This document shows, piece by piece, positions 1-7,180 of a stretch of 27,758 nucleotides of DNA (positions are counted from its first letter, which is position 1; every line of letters begins with the position of its first letter). Source of the stretch: Anaerolineae bacterium (GTDB lineage Bacteria; Chloroflexota; Anaerolineae; JACIWP01); assembly GCA_014360855.1 (NCBI GenBank), contig JACIWP010000004.1, positions 1 to 27,758 on the forward strand, given 5' to 3'. Under the pieces are notes generated by a model. The model made no database searches. It saw only the letters and a program-made list of their open reading frames with translations, and was not told the DNA's origin. The position numbers and the translations under genes are program-made.

Positions 1-23
1 GTCTGCCGCGGAGGGGAGTATTG

Positions 24-494
24 ATGGAAGCCAAACCGATACCACTGACCCCAGAGGGCAAGCGCCAACTGGAAGAAGAGCTGGCCTATCTGGTCAACGT
101 GCGCCGTCCTGAGGTGGCTGAGAAGATTCACAGCGCCAAAATGGACGGCGACATTATGGAAAACGCCGGCTATGATGCCGCCAAGGAAGAACAGGCCATG
201 CTGGAAGGCCGCATCGCCTACCTGGAGAACCTCCTGCGCAACGCGGTGCTCATCGAGAACGACGGCCAGTCCACCACCGTGAGGTTGGGCAGTGTGGTGA
301 CCATCCAAGAAGAGGGCCAGGATGACCTGGAGACCTACGTCATCGTAGGAGCGGCGGAGGCGGACCCCACCGCCGGCCGCATCTCCAACGAGTCCCCGCT
401 GGGCAAGGCGCTGATGGGCCGCAAGGTCGGCGACCGGGTCAGGGTGATGGCGCCGGGCGGCGAGGTGCGCTTCATCCTGCGGGCCGTGGAGTAA
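24..494 (+). CDS. greA: Transcription elongation factor GreA
   Basis: GreA binds in the RNA polymerase secondary channel and stimulates cleavage of backtracked RNA, rescuing stalled complexes. The 156-residue length matches the family (about 158). The N-terminal half is the coiled-coil domain carrying the conserved tip motif GDIMENAGY, with the two acidic tip residues at D43 and E46. The C-terminal half is the FKBP-like globular domain ending in the typical ISNESPLGKALMGRKVGD stretch. I chose ATG 24 because the GAGGGGAG ribosome binding site (11-18) sits 5 nt before it; the in-frame TTG at 21 would be too close. lysS follows 77 nt downstream on the same strand, a pairing also seen in other bacteria, so a shared transcript is likely. 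Promoter and upstream gene lie outside the window. Confidence 0.96.
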   Translation: MEAKPIPLTPEGKRQLEEELAYLVNVRRPEVAEKIHSAKMDGDIMENAGYDAAKEEQAMLEGRIAYLENLLRNAVLIENDGQSTTVRLGSVVTIQEEGQDDLETYVIVGAAEADPTAGRISNESPLGKALMGRKVGDRVRVMAPGGEVRFILRAVE

Positions 495-571
495 CTATCC
501 CCTTTCCCGCATCATCAGGCATTCCTCCCACTGTCACATGGATCATCGTCCGAGAGGAGAGCGGATCGCGT

Positions 572-2059
572 ATGAGCAAGCGGCTGACCGAACAGGAAGA
601 ACAGCGCCGGCTGCATATGGAGCAGTTGCGCCAGGCCGGCATCGACCCGTATCCGGCCCGCTGTACCCGCACGCACACCTGCGCCGAGGCCCTGGGACTG
701 CTGGAAGGGGTGGAAGGCGAGGAGGCCACCGCGGAAATTGTGCATGTGGCCGGCCGCATGATGAGCAAGCGCGTCATGGGCAAGGCCACCTTCGGCCACA
801 TCCAGGATGGGAGCGGCCGGCTCCAGTTCTACGCCAGCGTGGACAACATGGGCGAAGAGGAGTACAACCGCTTCCGCAAGCTCTTTGACCTGGGGGACAT
901 CATCGGCGTGGCCGGCCCCCTCTTCCGCACCCGCACCGGCGAGCCGACGGTGCGCGCCCAGTCCATCACCATGCTGGCCAAATCCCTGCGCCCCCTGCCG
1001 GAAAAGTGGCACGGCCTGAAGGACGTGGAACTGCGCTACCGCCAGCGCTACCTGGACCTCATCGTCAACGAGGATGTGCGCCAGGTCTTCATCACCCGCA
1101 CCCGCATCGTCTCCGCCCTGCGCGAGTTCCTCGACGCGCGCGGGTTCCTGGAGGTGGAAACCCCCATCCTCCAGCCCATTTACGGCGGCGCGGCGGCGCG
1201 CCCCTTCATCACCTATCACAACGAGCTGGAGCAACAGCTCTATCTGCGCATTTCGTTCGAGCTGTACCTCAAGCGCCTCATCGTGGGCGGGTTCGACAAG
1301 GTCTACGAGATCGGCCGGGATTTCCGCAACGAGGGCATTTCCTTCAAGCACAATCCGGAATTCACCCAGCTGGAGTTTTACCAGGCCTATGCCGACTACA
1401 ACGATGTCATGCGCCTGACCGAGGAGATGATCGCCTACGTGGCCCAGAAGGTGCTGGGCACACTGCGGATCACCTATGGAGAGCATGAGATCGACCTGAC
1501 CCCGCCCTGGCGCCGGCGCGAGCTCCGCCAGGCCATTATCGAGGAGACCGGCATTGACATCGAGGCCTATCCCGATGCCCAGAGCCTGTACCAGGCCATC
1601 CGCGCCATCGGCGGGAATGTGGAGCCCAAGGCCACCCGCGGCAAGCTCATCGATGCCCTGATCAGCAACTACCTGGAGCCGAAGCTGATCCAGCCGACCT
1701 TCCTGATCGACTATCCGGTGGAGATCTCGCCGCTGGCCAAGCGCAAGCCCGGTTCCGACAAATTGGTGGAGCGCTTCGAGGGCTTCATCGGGGGGATGGA
1801 GATCTGCAACGCCTTCACCGAGTTGAATGACCCGGATGACCAGGAACAGCGCTTCCTGGAGCAGGGGCGGGCCTATGACGCCGGCGACGAGGAAGCGCAC
1901 CGCATGGATGAGGACTTCCTCACCGCCCTATCGTACGGCATGCCGCCCACCGGGGGCTTCGGCATGGGCATTGACCGGCTGACCATGCTGTTGACCAACC
2001 GCGATTCCATCCGCGAGGTCATCCTCTTCCCCCATCTGCGGCCCAAGCCGGCGTCATGA
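572..2059 (+). CDS. lysS: Lysyl-tRNA synthetase, class II
   Basis: This enzyme charges tRNA-Lys with lysine using ATP in the cytoplasm. The 495-residue protein has the full class II layout. An N-terminal OB-fold anticodon-binding domain (about residues 55-150) is followed by the catalytic core with motif 2 (FRNEG at 251-255, then the HNPEFTQLEFYQAYADY type sequence) and motif 3 (GMGIDR at 464-469). The stretch GGAAARPFITYHNELEQQLYLR is family-typical for bacterial LysS. Length is normal and no key motif is missing. ATG 572 is preceded by GAGAGGAGA at 552-560, a somewhat long 11 nt spacing. The gene follows greA and is closed by the terminator at 2104-2133, so greA-lysS probably form a short operon. 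Confidence 0.97.
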   Translation: MSKRLTEQEEQRRLHMEQLRQAGIDPYPARCTRTHTCAEALGLLEGVEGEEATAEIVHVAGRMMSKRVMGKATFGHIQDGSGRLQFYASVDNMGEEEYNRFRKLFDLGDIIGVAGPLFRTRTGEPTVRAQSITMLAKSLRPLPEKWHGLKDVELRYRQRYLDLIVNEDVRQVFITRTRIVSALREFLDARGFLEVETPILQPIYGGAAARPFITYHNELEQQLYLRISFELYLKRLIVGGFDKVYEIGRDFRNEGISFKHNPEFTQLEFYQAYADYNDVMRLTEEMIAYVAQKVLGTLRITYGEHEIDLTPPWRRRELRQAIIEETGIDIEAYPDAQSLYQAIRAIGGNVEPKATRGKLIDALISNYLEPKLIQPTFLIDYPVEISPLAKRKPGSDKLVERFEGFIGGMEICNAFTELNDPDDQEQRFLEQGRAYDAGDEEAHRMDEDFLTALSYGMPPTGGFGMGIDRLTMLLTNRDSIREVILFPHLRPKPAS

Positions 2060-2103
2060 CCCGGGGGAAGCGAGGGAATGGGATTCTCAGTGGATGAGCG
2101 TCT

Positions 2104-2133
2104 CAGCCGGCGGGTTCCAGGCCGGCTGTTTTT
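2104..2133 (+). terminator. Rho-independent terminator after lysS
   Basis: An 8 bp perfect stem, CAGCCGGC (2104-2111) with GCCGGCTG (2121-2128), encloses a 9 nt loop and is followed directly by TTTTT (2129-2133). It lies 45 nt after the lysS stop and separates greA-lysS from the GH57 gene. Confidence 0.88.
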
Positions 2134-2190
2134 ATATATCTCGCCTGCCTGTCGCGCCCAACGGCGAGGCACAAAAGGGGAAGTATCTCC

Positions 2191-4428
2191 ATGAGCCATC
2201 CGTTATACGTTGCCATCATCTGGCACATGCATCAGCCCTGGTACCGCCACCTGGAGACAGGGGAATTTTCCCTGCCGTGGGTGCGCCTGCACGCCACCAA
2301 AGACTATCTCCACATGGCGGAGCTGGTGCGCGCCTATCCGGAGGTGCATGTCACCTTCAACATGGTGCCCAGCCTGGCCGAGCAGTTGCTGATGTATGCC
2401 GCCGGCGAGGCGGAGGATCGCTGTCAGGCCCTCAGCCGGCAGGAACACTGGACCCCGGACGAGCAGAGGTTCCTGCTGTCCTTCTTCTTCCACATCAACT
2501 GGCATCGGGTCATCCAGCGCTATCCGCCCTACTGGCGCCTGCTGAACCTGCGGCAGGCCGCCCCGGACATGCCGGCCTACTTCTCCGAGCAGTACTACCG
2601 CGACCTGGCGGCCTGGTTCAACCTGGCCTGGATTGACCCCAACTGGCTGGAGCGGGATGCCGAGCTGGCGGCCCTGGTGGCAAAGGGTTCGGGCTACTCG
2701 ACGCGGGACATCGCCCGCATCCTGGCCAAACAGCAGGAGATCATCGCCCGCGTCCTGCCGGCGTATCAGGAGCTGGCGGCGCGCGGCCAGGTCGAGATCA
2801 GCGTCTCGCCATATTATCATCCCATCCTGCCCCTGCTGATAGACACCTCCACCGCCCGACGCGCTTCCCCGGGCCCGCCCTTGCCGGCGCCGGCCTTCGC
2901 CCACCCCGAGGACGCCGAGGAGCAGATCCGCCGCGCTGTGAAGTACCACCAGCGGCTGTTCGGCGCGCCGCCCCAGGGCATGTGGCCGTCCGAAGGGGCG
3001 GTCTGTCCCGAAATGGTGCCCATGCTGGCGCGCTGGGGGTTCCGCTGGTTCGCGTCGGATGAGGCCATCCTGGCGCGCAGTCTGGGGGTATCCATTGACC
3101 GGGACGAGCACGGCAACGTCACCCGCCCGCAGGTGTTGTATCAACCCTATCGCGCGGATCGGTCTGCGGGAGCGCCGGCCATCATCTTTCGCGACCGCGA
3201 GCTGTCGGACCGCATCGGCTTCGTCTATCAGCACATGAAGGCCGAGGACGCGGTGAATGACCTGATGCTGAGGCTGTACATGATCCGCGACAAGGTCCTG
3301 CACCTGGACCAGCCCTTCCTGGTCTCCATCATCCTGGATGGGGAGAATGCCTGGGAGGAATATGAGCACAACGGCGATCCCTTCCTGCGCCGGCTGTACG
3401 AGCGCCTGTCGCGCGAGCGCGAATATATTTGTCCGGTCACCGTGTCGGAATATCTGGAGCGCTTCGGGGTGCGGGAGAGCCTACCGCAGTTGGCCACTGG
3501 TTCCTGGATCGGGGGCAACCTGGAGACGTGGATCGGGGAGCCGGCGCAGAACACTGCCTGGGTCTATCTGAAGCGGGTGCGCGACGATCTGGTGGCATGG
3601 CAGAAGGCGCATCCTGAGGCCCCGCCGGCCCTGCTGGAGCGCGCCTGGCAGGCGATATACATCGCCGAGGGCAGTGACTGGTTCTGGTGGTATTACAGCC
3701 GCAACAACCCGGCCGGCGAGAACCTGTTCGACCTCACCTTCCGCGAGCATCTGCGCACGTTGTACCGCACGCTGGGCATGCCGGTGCCGGCGTGGCTGGA
3801 CGTTCCCATCACGGTGGAGCCGGCGCGCCTGCAGAGGGTGCGCCTGCCCCAGGGGACCGTACGGCCGGCGCTCACCGCCGCGCCCCAAGCGGGGGATGGA
3901 TGGCGCAACGCCGGCTATCTTGATTTATCGCCGGCCGGCGGCAGTATGCAGAGGGGAAGCGCGGCGCTGAAAAGGCTGTACGTGGGCGGCGACGGCAACG
4001 AGCTGTTCCTGCGATTGGAGGGGGGCGATGACCTGGCGGGGCGCGAGGTCAGCATCTACCTGACGCGGTTGGAGGCCGGCGCCGCCGGCATTCCACAGGC
4101 CCTGCCGCGGCATATGCCGCCGGCCGCCGACTGGATCGCGGCGCACTGGGAGATACGCCTTCGGGGCGACCGGGCCGAACTGTTCCGTCCCGATGAGCAG
4201 GGCACCGGCTGGGTGCCGGCAGGGACCCTGCCCCGCGCCGCCGCGAGCAAGGGCATATGGGAGTTTGCCCTGCCCTACGCCGGCCTGGGGTGCCGGCCGG
4301 GGGATATGCTGGAGGTGCGGGTGATAGTGTATCATGGGGAGGCACCGGCGGAAACGGGCGCTCTGCGCTTCCCCTTGCCGTCGCCGGCGTGGGAACCAGC
4401 GAGCCAGGGATCGGCGCCGGCCCTATAA
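2191..4428 (+). CDS. Glycoside hydrolase family 57 protein with C-terminal DOMON-like domain
   Basis: Predicted retaining alpha-glucan-acting enzyme (alpha-amylase, amylopullulanase or glucanotransferase type; the exact substrate cannot be told). The 745 residues begin with the GH57 motif HMHQPWY (12-18). Further family motifs are SPYYHPILPLL, WPSEG with the likely nucleophile E268, and ILDGENAW with the likely acid/base D383. The SDWFWWYYSRNN region typical of COG1449-type GH57 proteins follows near residue 495. Residues about 560-740 form a separate beta-rich region (GYLDLSPAGG, LFLRLEGG, WEFALPY) resembling the glucodextranase C-terminal/DOMON-like module. There is no signal peptide, so a cytoplasmic role in glycogen or maltodextrin turnover is inferred. 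ATG 2191 has AAAGGGGAA about 8-10 nt upstream. A response regulator gene starts 15 nt downstream. Confidence 0.92.
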   Translation: MSHPLYVAIIWHMHQPWYRHLETGEFSLPWVRLHATKDYLHMAELVRAYPEVHVTFNMVPSLAEQLLMYAAGEAEDRCQALSRQEHWTPDEQRFLLSFFFHINWHRVIQRYPPYWRLLNLRQAAPDMPAYFSEQYYRDLAAWFNLAWIDPNWLERDAELAALVAKGSGYSTRDIARILAKQQEIIARVLPAYQELAARGQVEISVSPYYHPILPLLIDTSTARRASPGPPLPAPAFAHPEDAEEQIRRAVKYHQRLFGAPPQGMWPSEGAVCPEMVPMLARWGFRWFASDEAILARSLGVSIDRDEHGNVTRPQVLYQPYRADRSAGAPAIIFRDRELSDRIGFVYQHMKAEDAVNDLMLRLYMIRDKVLHLDQPFLVSIILDGENAWEEYEHNGDPFLRRLYERLSREREYICPVTVSEYLERFGVRESLPQLATGSWIGGNLETWIGEPAQNTAWVYLKRVRDDLVAWQKAHPEAPPALLERAWQAIYIAEGSDWFWWYYSRNNPAGENLFDLTFREHLRTLYRTLGMPVPAWLDVPITVEPARLQRVRLPQGTVRPALTAAPQAGDGWRNAGYLDLSPAGGSMQRGSAALKRLYVGGDGNELFLRLEGGDDLAGREVSIYLTRLEAGAAGIPQALPRHMPPAADWIAAHWEIRLRGDRAELFRPDEQGTGWVPAGTLPRAAASKGIWEFALPYAGLGCRPGDMLEVRVIVYHGEAPAETGALRFPLPSPAWEPASQGSAPAL

Positions 4429-4443
4429 GCGGGAGGAGATAGG

Positions 4444-4911
4444 ATGGGGAAATCGGTGCTGGTGGTGGATGATGAGCCGGGCATTCGCGACATTCTGCGC
4501 GTGAACCTGGAAGCCGAGGGCTATCAGGTCTTGGAGGCCGGCGATGGGCCGGAGGCTATCGCCCTGGCCCGGCAGGCCCGTCCTGATCTGATTATCCTGG
4601 ACATCATGATGCCGCGTATGGATGGGTTGGAAGTACTGCGCCGGCTGGAAGCGGACCCCGAGACGGCCGGCCTGCCCGTCATTTTCCTCAGCGTGCGTTC
4701 CTCGGACTTGGACATCATGCATGGCTTGGAGCAGGGGGCAGTGGAGTATATTACCAAGCCTTTTGACCCGCTTCAGGTGATGCAGACGGTGCGCCTGATG
4801 CTGGAGGAGCTGGATCGTGAGGGCCGGCACCGCTACCGTCAGCAGTTGATCGAGCGCCGCCGGCGGGGATTCACCCCACTGCATCGGCTGTTCCATTCAC
4901 CCGAGGAATAG
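4444..4911 (+). CDS. Single-domain response regulator (REC only)
   Basis: Phosphoacceptor receiver protein of a two-component pathway. The 155 residues contain one REC domain (about 4-120) with the acidic pair D9/D10, phospho-acceptor D53 in IILDIMMPRMDG, S83 in the switch position and K105 in YITKPFD. About 35 basic residues follow (HRYRQQLIERRRRG) but no recognisable DNA-binding or enzymatic output domain. It must therefore act by protein contact or as a phosphate shuttle, or the basic tail has an unrecognised role. The GGGAGGAG site at 4431-4438 is 5 nt before ATG 4444. It sits between GH57 and a small exported protein and is probably cotranscribed with both; no sensor kinase is visible in the window. 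Confidence 0.9.
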   Translation: MGKSVLVVDDEPGIRDILRVNLEAEGYQVLEAGDGPEAIALARQARPDLIILDIMMPRMDGLEVLRRLEADPETAGLPVIFLSVRSSDLDIMHGLEQGAVEYITKPFDPLQVMQTVRLMLEELDREGRHRYRQQLIERRRRGFTPLHRLFHSPEE

Positions 4912-4926
4912 ATGTTGGGAGAAGCG

Positions 4927-5472
4927 ATGATGCGGACGTGCTGTCGGGAACTGCTACGCAAGATACATATTGGAGTGCTGGTGCTGGCGACGCTGGTATT
5001 CCCCAGCGCGTGCGCAGTGCCAACGGCCGTCCCGCCGACGCCCACCGCCGGCGCGCCGGCGGCAGTGCCGTCCCTTCAGCCGGCCAACGACGAAGAAGCC
5101 ATCGCCTGGGTGCTGGAAATGGAAGGACGCGGGGTCGTGGACAAAGACATTGACCTGCTGATGAGCCTATGGGTGGAAAATGGTCGCGTGGTGGACGCCC
5201 GCCACACGCCGGACGATGCCTCCGATGACCTGGTGTGGGAGGGGTACTATGCCATCCGCGACCGCTACATCACGCTGGTGTTCCCGGGCAACCCATCGCA
5301 GGCGGCGCCGGCCGATCTGCAGATCGCGATCTCAGGGGATCGGGCGGTGGTGACCGCCACCACGCGCATCGGCGAGGAGGTATCGCCGGCAGGCGACCGT
5401 TGGACGTTGGTGCGCACGCCGGCCGGCTGGCGCATCGAGAGCCTGACCTACAATTTGGAGCCGGCGCCCTGA
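4927..5472 (+). CDS. Probable exported or lipoprotein SnoaL/NTF2-like protein
   Basis: Function unknown. An N-terminal hydrophobic signal (IGVLVLATLVFPSAC) ends in a cysteine that could be a lipobox Cys, although Pro rather than Leu at -3 makes the lipobox imperfect. A Thr/Pro/Ala-rich linker (TAVPPTPTAGAPAA) follows, and then about 120 residues that look like a SnoaL/NTF2-like alpha+beta barrel. Supporting motifs are EEAIAWVLEMEGRGVVDKDIDLL, LWVENGRVVD, YYAIRDRY and WRIESLTY. An ATG abuts the preceding stop codon (4912), but GGGAG at 4917-4921 favours ATG 4927 (or 4930, which is indistinguishable). It is the last gene of the GH57-response-regulator group. Assignment of the fold is from motif pattern only. 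Confidence 0.75.
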   Translation: MMRTCCRELLRKIHIGVLVLATLVFPSACAVPTAVPPTPTAGAPAAVPSLQPANDEEAIAWVLEMEGRGVVDKDIDLLMSLWVENGRVVDARHTPDDASDDLVWEGYYAIRDRYITLVFPGNPSQAAPADLQIAISGDRAVVTATTRIGEEVSPAGDRWTLVRTPAGWRIESLTYNLEPAP

Positions 5473-5497
5473 CGGCGCAAATGTACGACATGCCGCA

Positions 5498-5521
5498 CAA
5501 GCGTTTGTAATACAATGCTTG
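5498..5521. promoter_or_regulatory. Imperfect dyad overlapping the recA -35 element, candidate operator
   Basis: Outer arms CAAGC (5498-5502) and GCTTG (5517-5521) enclose an inner palindrome, TTGTA-A-TACAA (5505-5515). The two dyads have centres that differ by half a base pair. The right end overlaps the first bases of the recA -35 hexamer, the usual place for a repressor. A LexA-type SOS operator is a reasonable guess given the gene, but the sequence is not the Bacillus or Escherichia LexA box. Confidence 0.4.
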
Positions 5522-5547
5522 ACAGAAGCATATACTGGGACTATAAT
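5519..5547 (+). promoter_or_regulatory. recA promoter (sigma-70 consensus)
   Basis: TTGACA at 5519-5524 and TATAAT at 5542-5547 are separated by exactly 17 nt, a perfect match to both housekeeping consensus hexamers. Transcription should start near 5554, giving a leader of about 67 nt before the recA ATG. This also rules out any recA start upstream of the promoter. Confidence 0.92.
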
Positions 5548-5579
5548 CTCAATAGTAGGAAAATTGGAACTTTTTCATG

Positions 5580-5599
5580 CGCCGGCACAGCCGCCGGCG
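5580..5599 (+). promoter_or_regulatory. Hairpin in the recA 5' leader
   Basis: CGCCGGC (5580-5586) and GCCGGCG (5593-5599) can form a 7 bp GC stem with a 6 nt loop, ending 3 nt before the GGGAG ribosome binding site. It could protect the transcript or modulate initiation, but GCCGGC is so common in this genome that chance formation is possible. Confidence 0.35.
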
Positions 5600-5620
5600 G
5601 TAGGGAGTGCAGAGCACAAG

Positions 5621-6712
5621 ATGCCAGAACAGAATACGGAAGGTCGTTTGAAGGCGTTAGAGACAGCGGTCACGAACCTGCGCCGCCGCTTCGGCGACAG
5701 TGCCATCATGCGGCTCGGCGAGAGCACCAATCTGGATGTGGAGGTTATCCCCACGGGGTCCCTGGCGCTGGATATTGCCCTGGGGGTGGGCGGCATCCCG
5801 AGAGGGCGCATCACCGAGATTTTCGGCCCGGAATCCTCGGGCAAAACGACGCTGTCCCAGCACATCATCGCTGAGGCGCAGAAAGCCGGCGGCACCGCGG
5901 TCTTCATCGATGTGGAACATGCCATGGACCCGGTGTACGCCGCGCGGTGCGGGGTGGATGTCAACAATCTGTTCGTGTCCCAGCCCGATACGGGGGAGCA
6001 GGCCCTGGAGATCGCCGAGGCCCTGGTGCGGAGCGGCGCGGTGGACGTGGTGGTGATTGACTCGGTGGCGGCGCTGGTGCCGCGTGCCGAGATCGAGGGT
6101 GAGATGGGCGACGCCCATATGGGCCTGCAGGCCCGCCTGATGAGCCAGGCACTGCGCAAGCTCGCCGGCGCCATCCGCCAATCCAACACCGCCATGATCT
6201 TCACCAACCAGCTCCGCCAGCAGATCGGCGTCATGTTCGGCAACCCGGAGACCACCACCGGCGGTCTGGCGCTGAAGTTCTACGCCTCCGTGCGCCTGGA
6301 CCTGCGCCGGGTGGCCGCCATCAAAGAGGCCAACGATGTGGTGGGCAACCGCATCCGTGCCACCGTGCGCAAGAACAAGGTGGCCCCGCCCTTTAAGGTG
6401 GCTGAGTTCGACATCATGTTCGCCGAGGGCATCTCCCGCGAGGGGGACATCGTCGACATCGGCACGGAATACGGCATTATCGACAAGCGCGGCTCTTTCT
6501 ACTCGTACGGCGACCTGCGCCTGGGCCAGGGCCGGGAGAATGTGAAGCGCTTCCTGCGGGAGAACCCGGAGATCTGCAACGAGATTGAGGCCCGCATCCG
6601 GGAGCAGGCCGGCCTGCCGCCCCGCAAATACGTGGAGCGAGGGCCGGCGAAATCGGTCATCCCGCCAGCGCCGACCACCAAAGGGGTCAAAAGCGCGGAA
6701 GACAAGGAGTAA
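5621..6712 (+). CDS. recA: Recombinase RecA
   Basis: RecA forms ATP-dependent filaments on single-stranded DNA, drives strand exchange and triggers SOS repressor cleavage. The 363-residue protein shows Walker A GPESSGKTT (69-77), Walker B VVVIDSVAAL, and the loop L2 region NQLRQQIGVMFGNPETTTGG. The C-terminal tail is Lys/Pro-containing (about residues 335-363) and less acidic than in Escherichia coli. Length is slightly above the usual 345-355. I chose ATG 5621 because the open frame further upstream runs into the promoter itself, whose -35 TTG could be mistaken for a start. The GGGAG at 5603-5607 is 13 nt away, a wide spacing. recX follows after an unusual 468 nt spacer. Confidence 0.98.
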   Translation: MPEQNTEGRLKALETAVTNLRRRFGDSAIMRLGESTNLDVEVIPTGSLALDIALGVGGIPRGRITEIFGPESSGKTTLSQHIIAEAQKAGGTAVFIDVEHAMDPVYAARCGVDVNNLFVSQPDTGEQALEIAEALVRSGAVDVVVIDSVAALVPRAEIEGEMGDAHMGLQARLMSQALRKLAGAIRQSNTAMIFTNQLRQQIGVMFGNPETTTGGLALKFYASVRLDLRRVAAIKEANDVVGNRIRATVRKNKVAPPFKVAEFDIMFAEGISREGDIVDIGTEYGIIDKRGSFYSYGDLRLGQGRENVKRFLRENPEICNEIEARIREQAGLPPRKYVERGPAKSVIPPAPTTKGVKSAEDKE

Positions 6713-6825
6713 CGAGCCGGCGGCTCAGCTTCGTGAGGAGAGGAAACCGAACCGACAACGCTGACAGTCCAGGGCCACTGCTGGCACTTAGTGTACCCGG
6801 CCGGCAGGACCGACCAACAGCACAA

Positions 6826-6836
6826 CGCTGCAGCTT
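6826..6836 (+). promoter_or_regulatory. Possible antiterminator strand for the recX-proximal terminator
   Basis: CGCTGCAGCTT here is identical to the 3' arm of the terminator (7138-7148). It could therefore pair with the terminator 5' arm (7123-7133) and block terminator formation. The shared word extends to 12 nt (6826-6837 and 7138-7149). Exclusive pairing is the hallmark of attenuators; function is inferred. Confidence 0.4.
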
Positions 6837-7122
6837 TCGCGATGGGTTGCGTCCCTGACTGGCACTGCGCAGTCCCGCAGGCCAGTGCAGATACATGGAA
6901 CACCGACTGCGACGAGAGTCACACACAATGAGCCGAGCATTGGCCGGCACAGCATACAGCGGACAACCGCATATAGCGGATGGGCAGGGTCCCGGTTTCC
7001 CCGAACCAGGGGACATGGGGGTTGCCTGCTGTCCGCCGGCCACGCTCGACTGCCGTTGAGACGCGCTTCCATCACGCAAAGCACTGCAACTGATAAAGGG
7101 GGCGTAGTGCCCCTGATAGCGG

Positions 7123-7151
7123 AAGCTGCGGCGAGCTCGCTGCAGCTTTTT
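7123..7151 (+). terminator. Intrinsic terminator immediately upstream of recX
   Basis: AAGCTGCGGCG (7123-7133) and CGCTGCAGCTT (7138-7148) form an 11 bp stem with one G-U pair and an AGCT loop, running into TTTTT (7147-7151) and a further T-rich stretch. It ends only 13 nt before the recX ribosome binding site, leaving no room for a separate recX promoter between them. recX expression would then depend on read-through or antitermination, or on a promoter hidden in the spacer. Confidence 0.82.
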
Positions 7152-7180
7152 GCGTTTTGTTTTCGGGAGGGAGCCAAGCC

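Larger units (their letters stand above)
6727..7151 (+). ncRNA. Structured non-coding RNA or recX leader/attenuator candidate
   Basis: The 468 nt between recA and recX holds no convincing gene but ends in a strong terminator only 30 nt before the recX start, so it is probably transcribed. It contains a well-formed nested helix. GCGGA (6976-6980) pairs with TCCGC (7032-7036), GCAGG (6984-6988) with CCTGC (7025-7029), GTCCC (6989-6993) with GGGAC (7010-7014), and GGTT (6994-6997) with AACC (7004-7007). The apical CCCC (6999-7002) could pair with GGGG at 7017-7020 as a pseudoknot. Other hairpins are GCGG/CCGC (6959-6970) and AGGGGGC/GCCCCT (7097-7114). It matches no RNA class I know: tmRNA, RNase P, SRP and common riboswitch cores were looked for and not found. 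The 5' boundary is unknown. Confidence 0.45.

Noticed and set aside
515..1900. 461-codon minus-strand frame opposite lysS
   Set aside because: Shadow of lysS; Leu/Gly/Ala/Asp-rich without recognisable motifs, and it ignores the obvious class II synthetase motifs on the other strand.
6713..7180. tmRNA, RNase P RNA, SRP RNA, cobalamin, TPP or cyclic di-GMP riboswitch in the recA-recX spacer
   Set aside because: Short look-alikes occur (for example GCCACTG near 6775 and ACGCAAAGC near 7074), but the conserved cores and their order are missing, so no known class is assigned.
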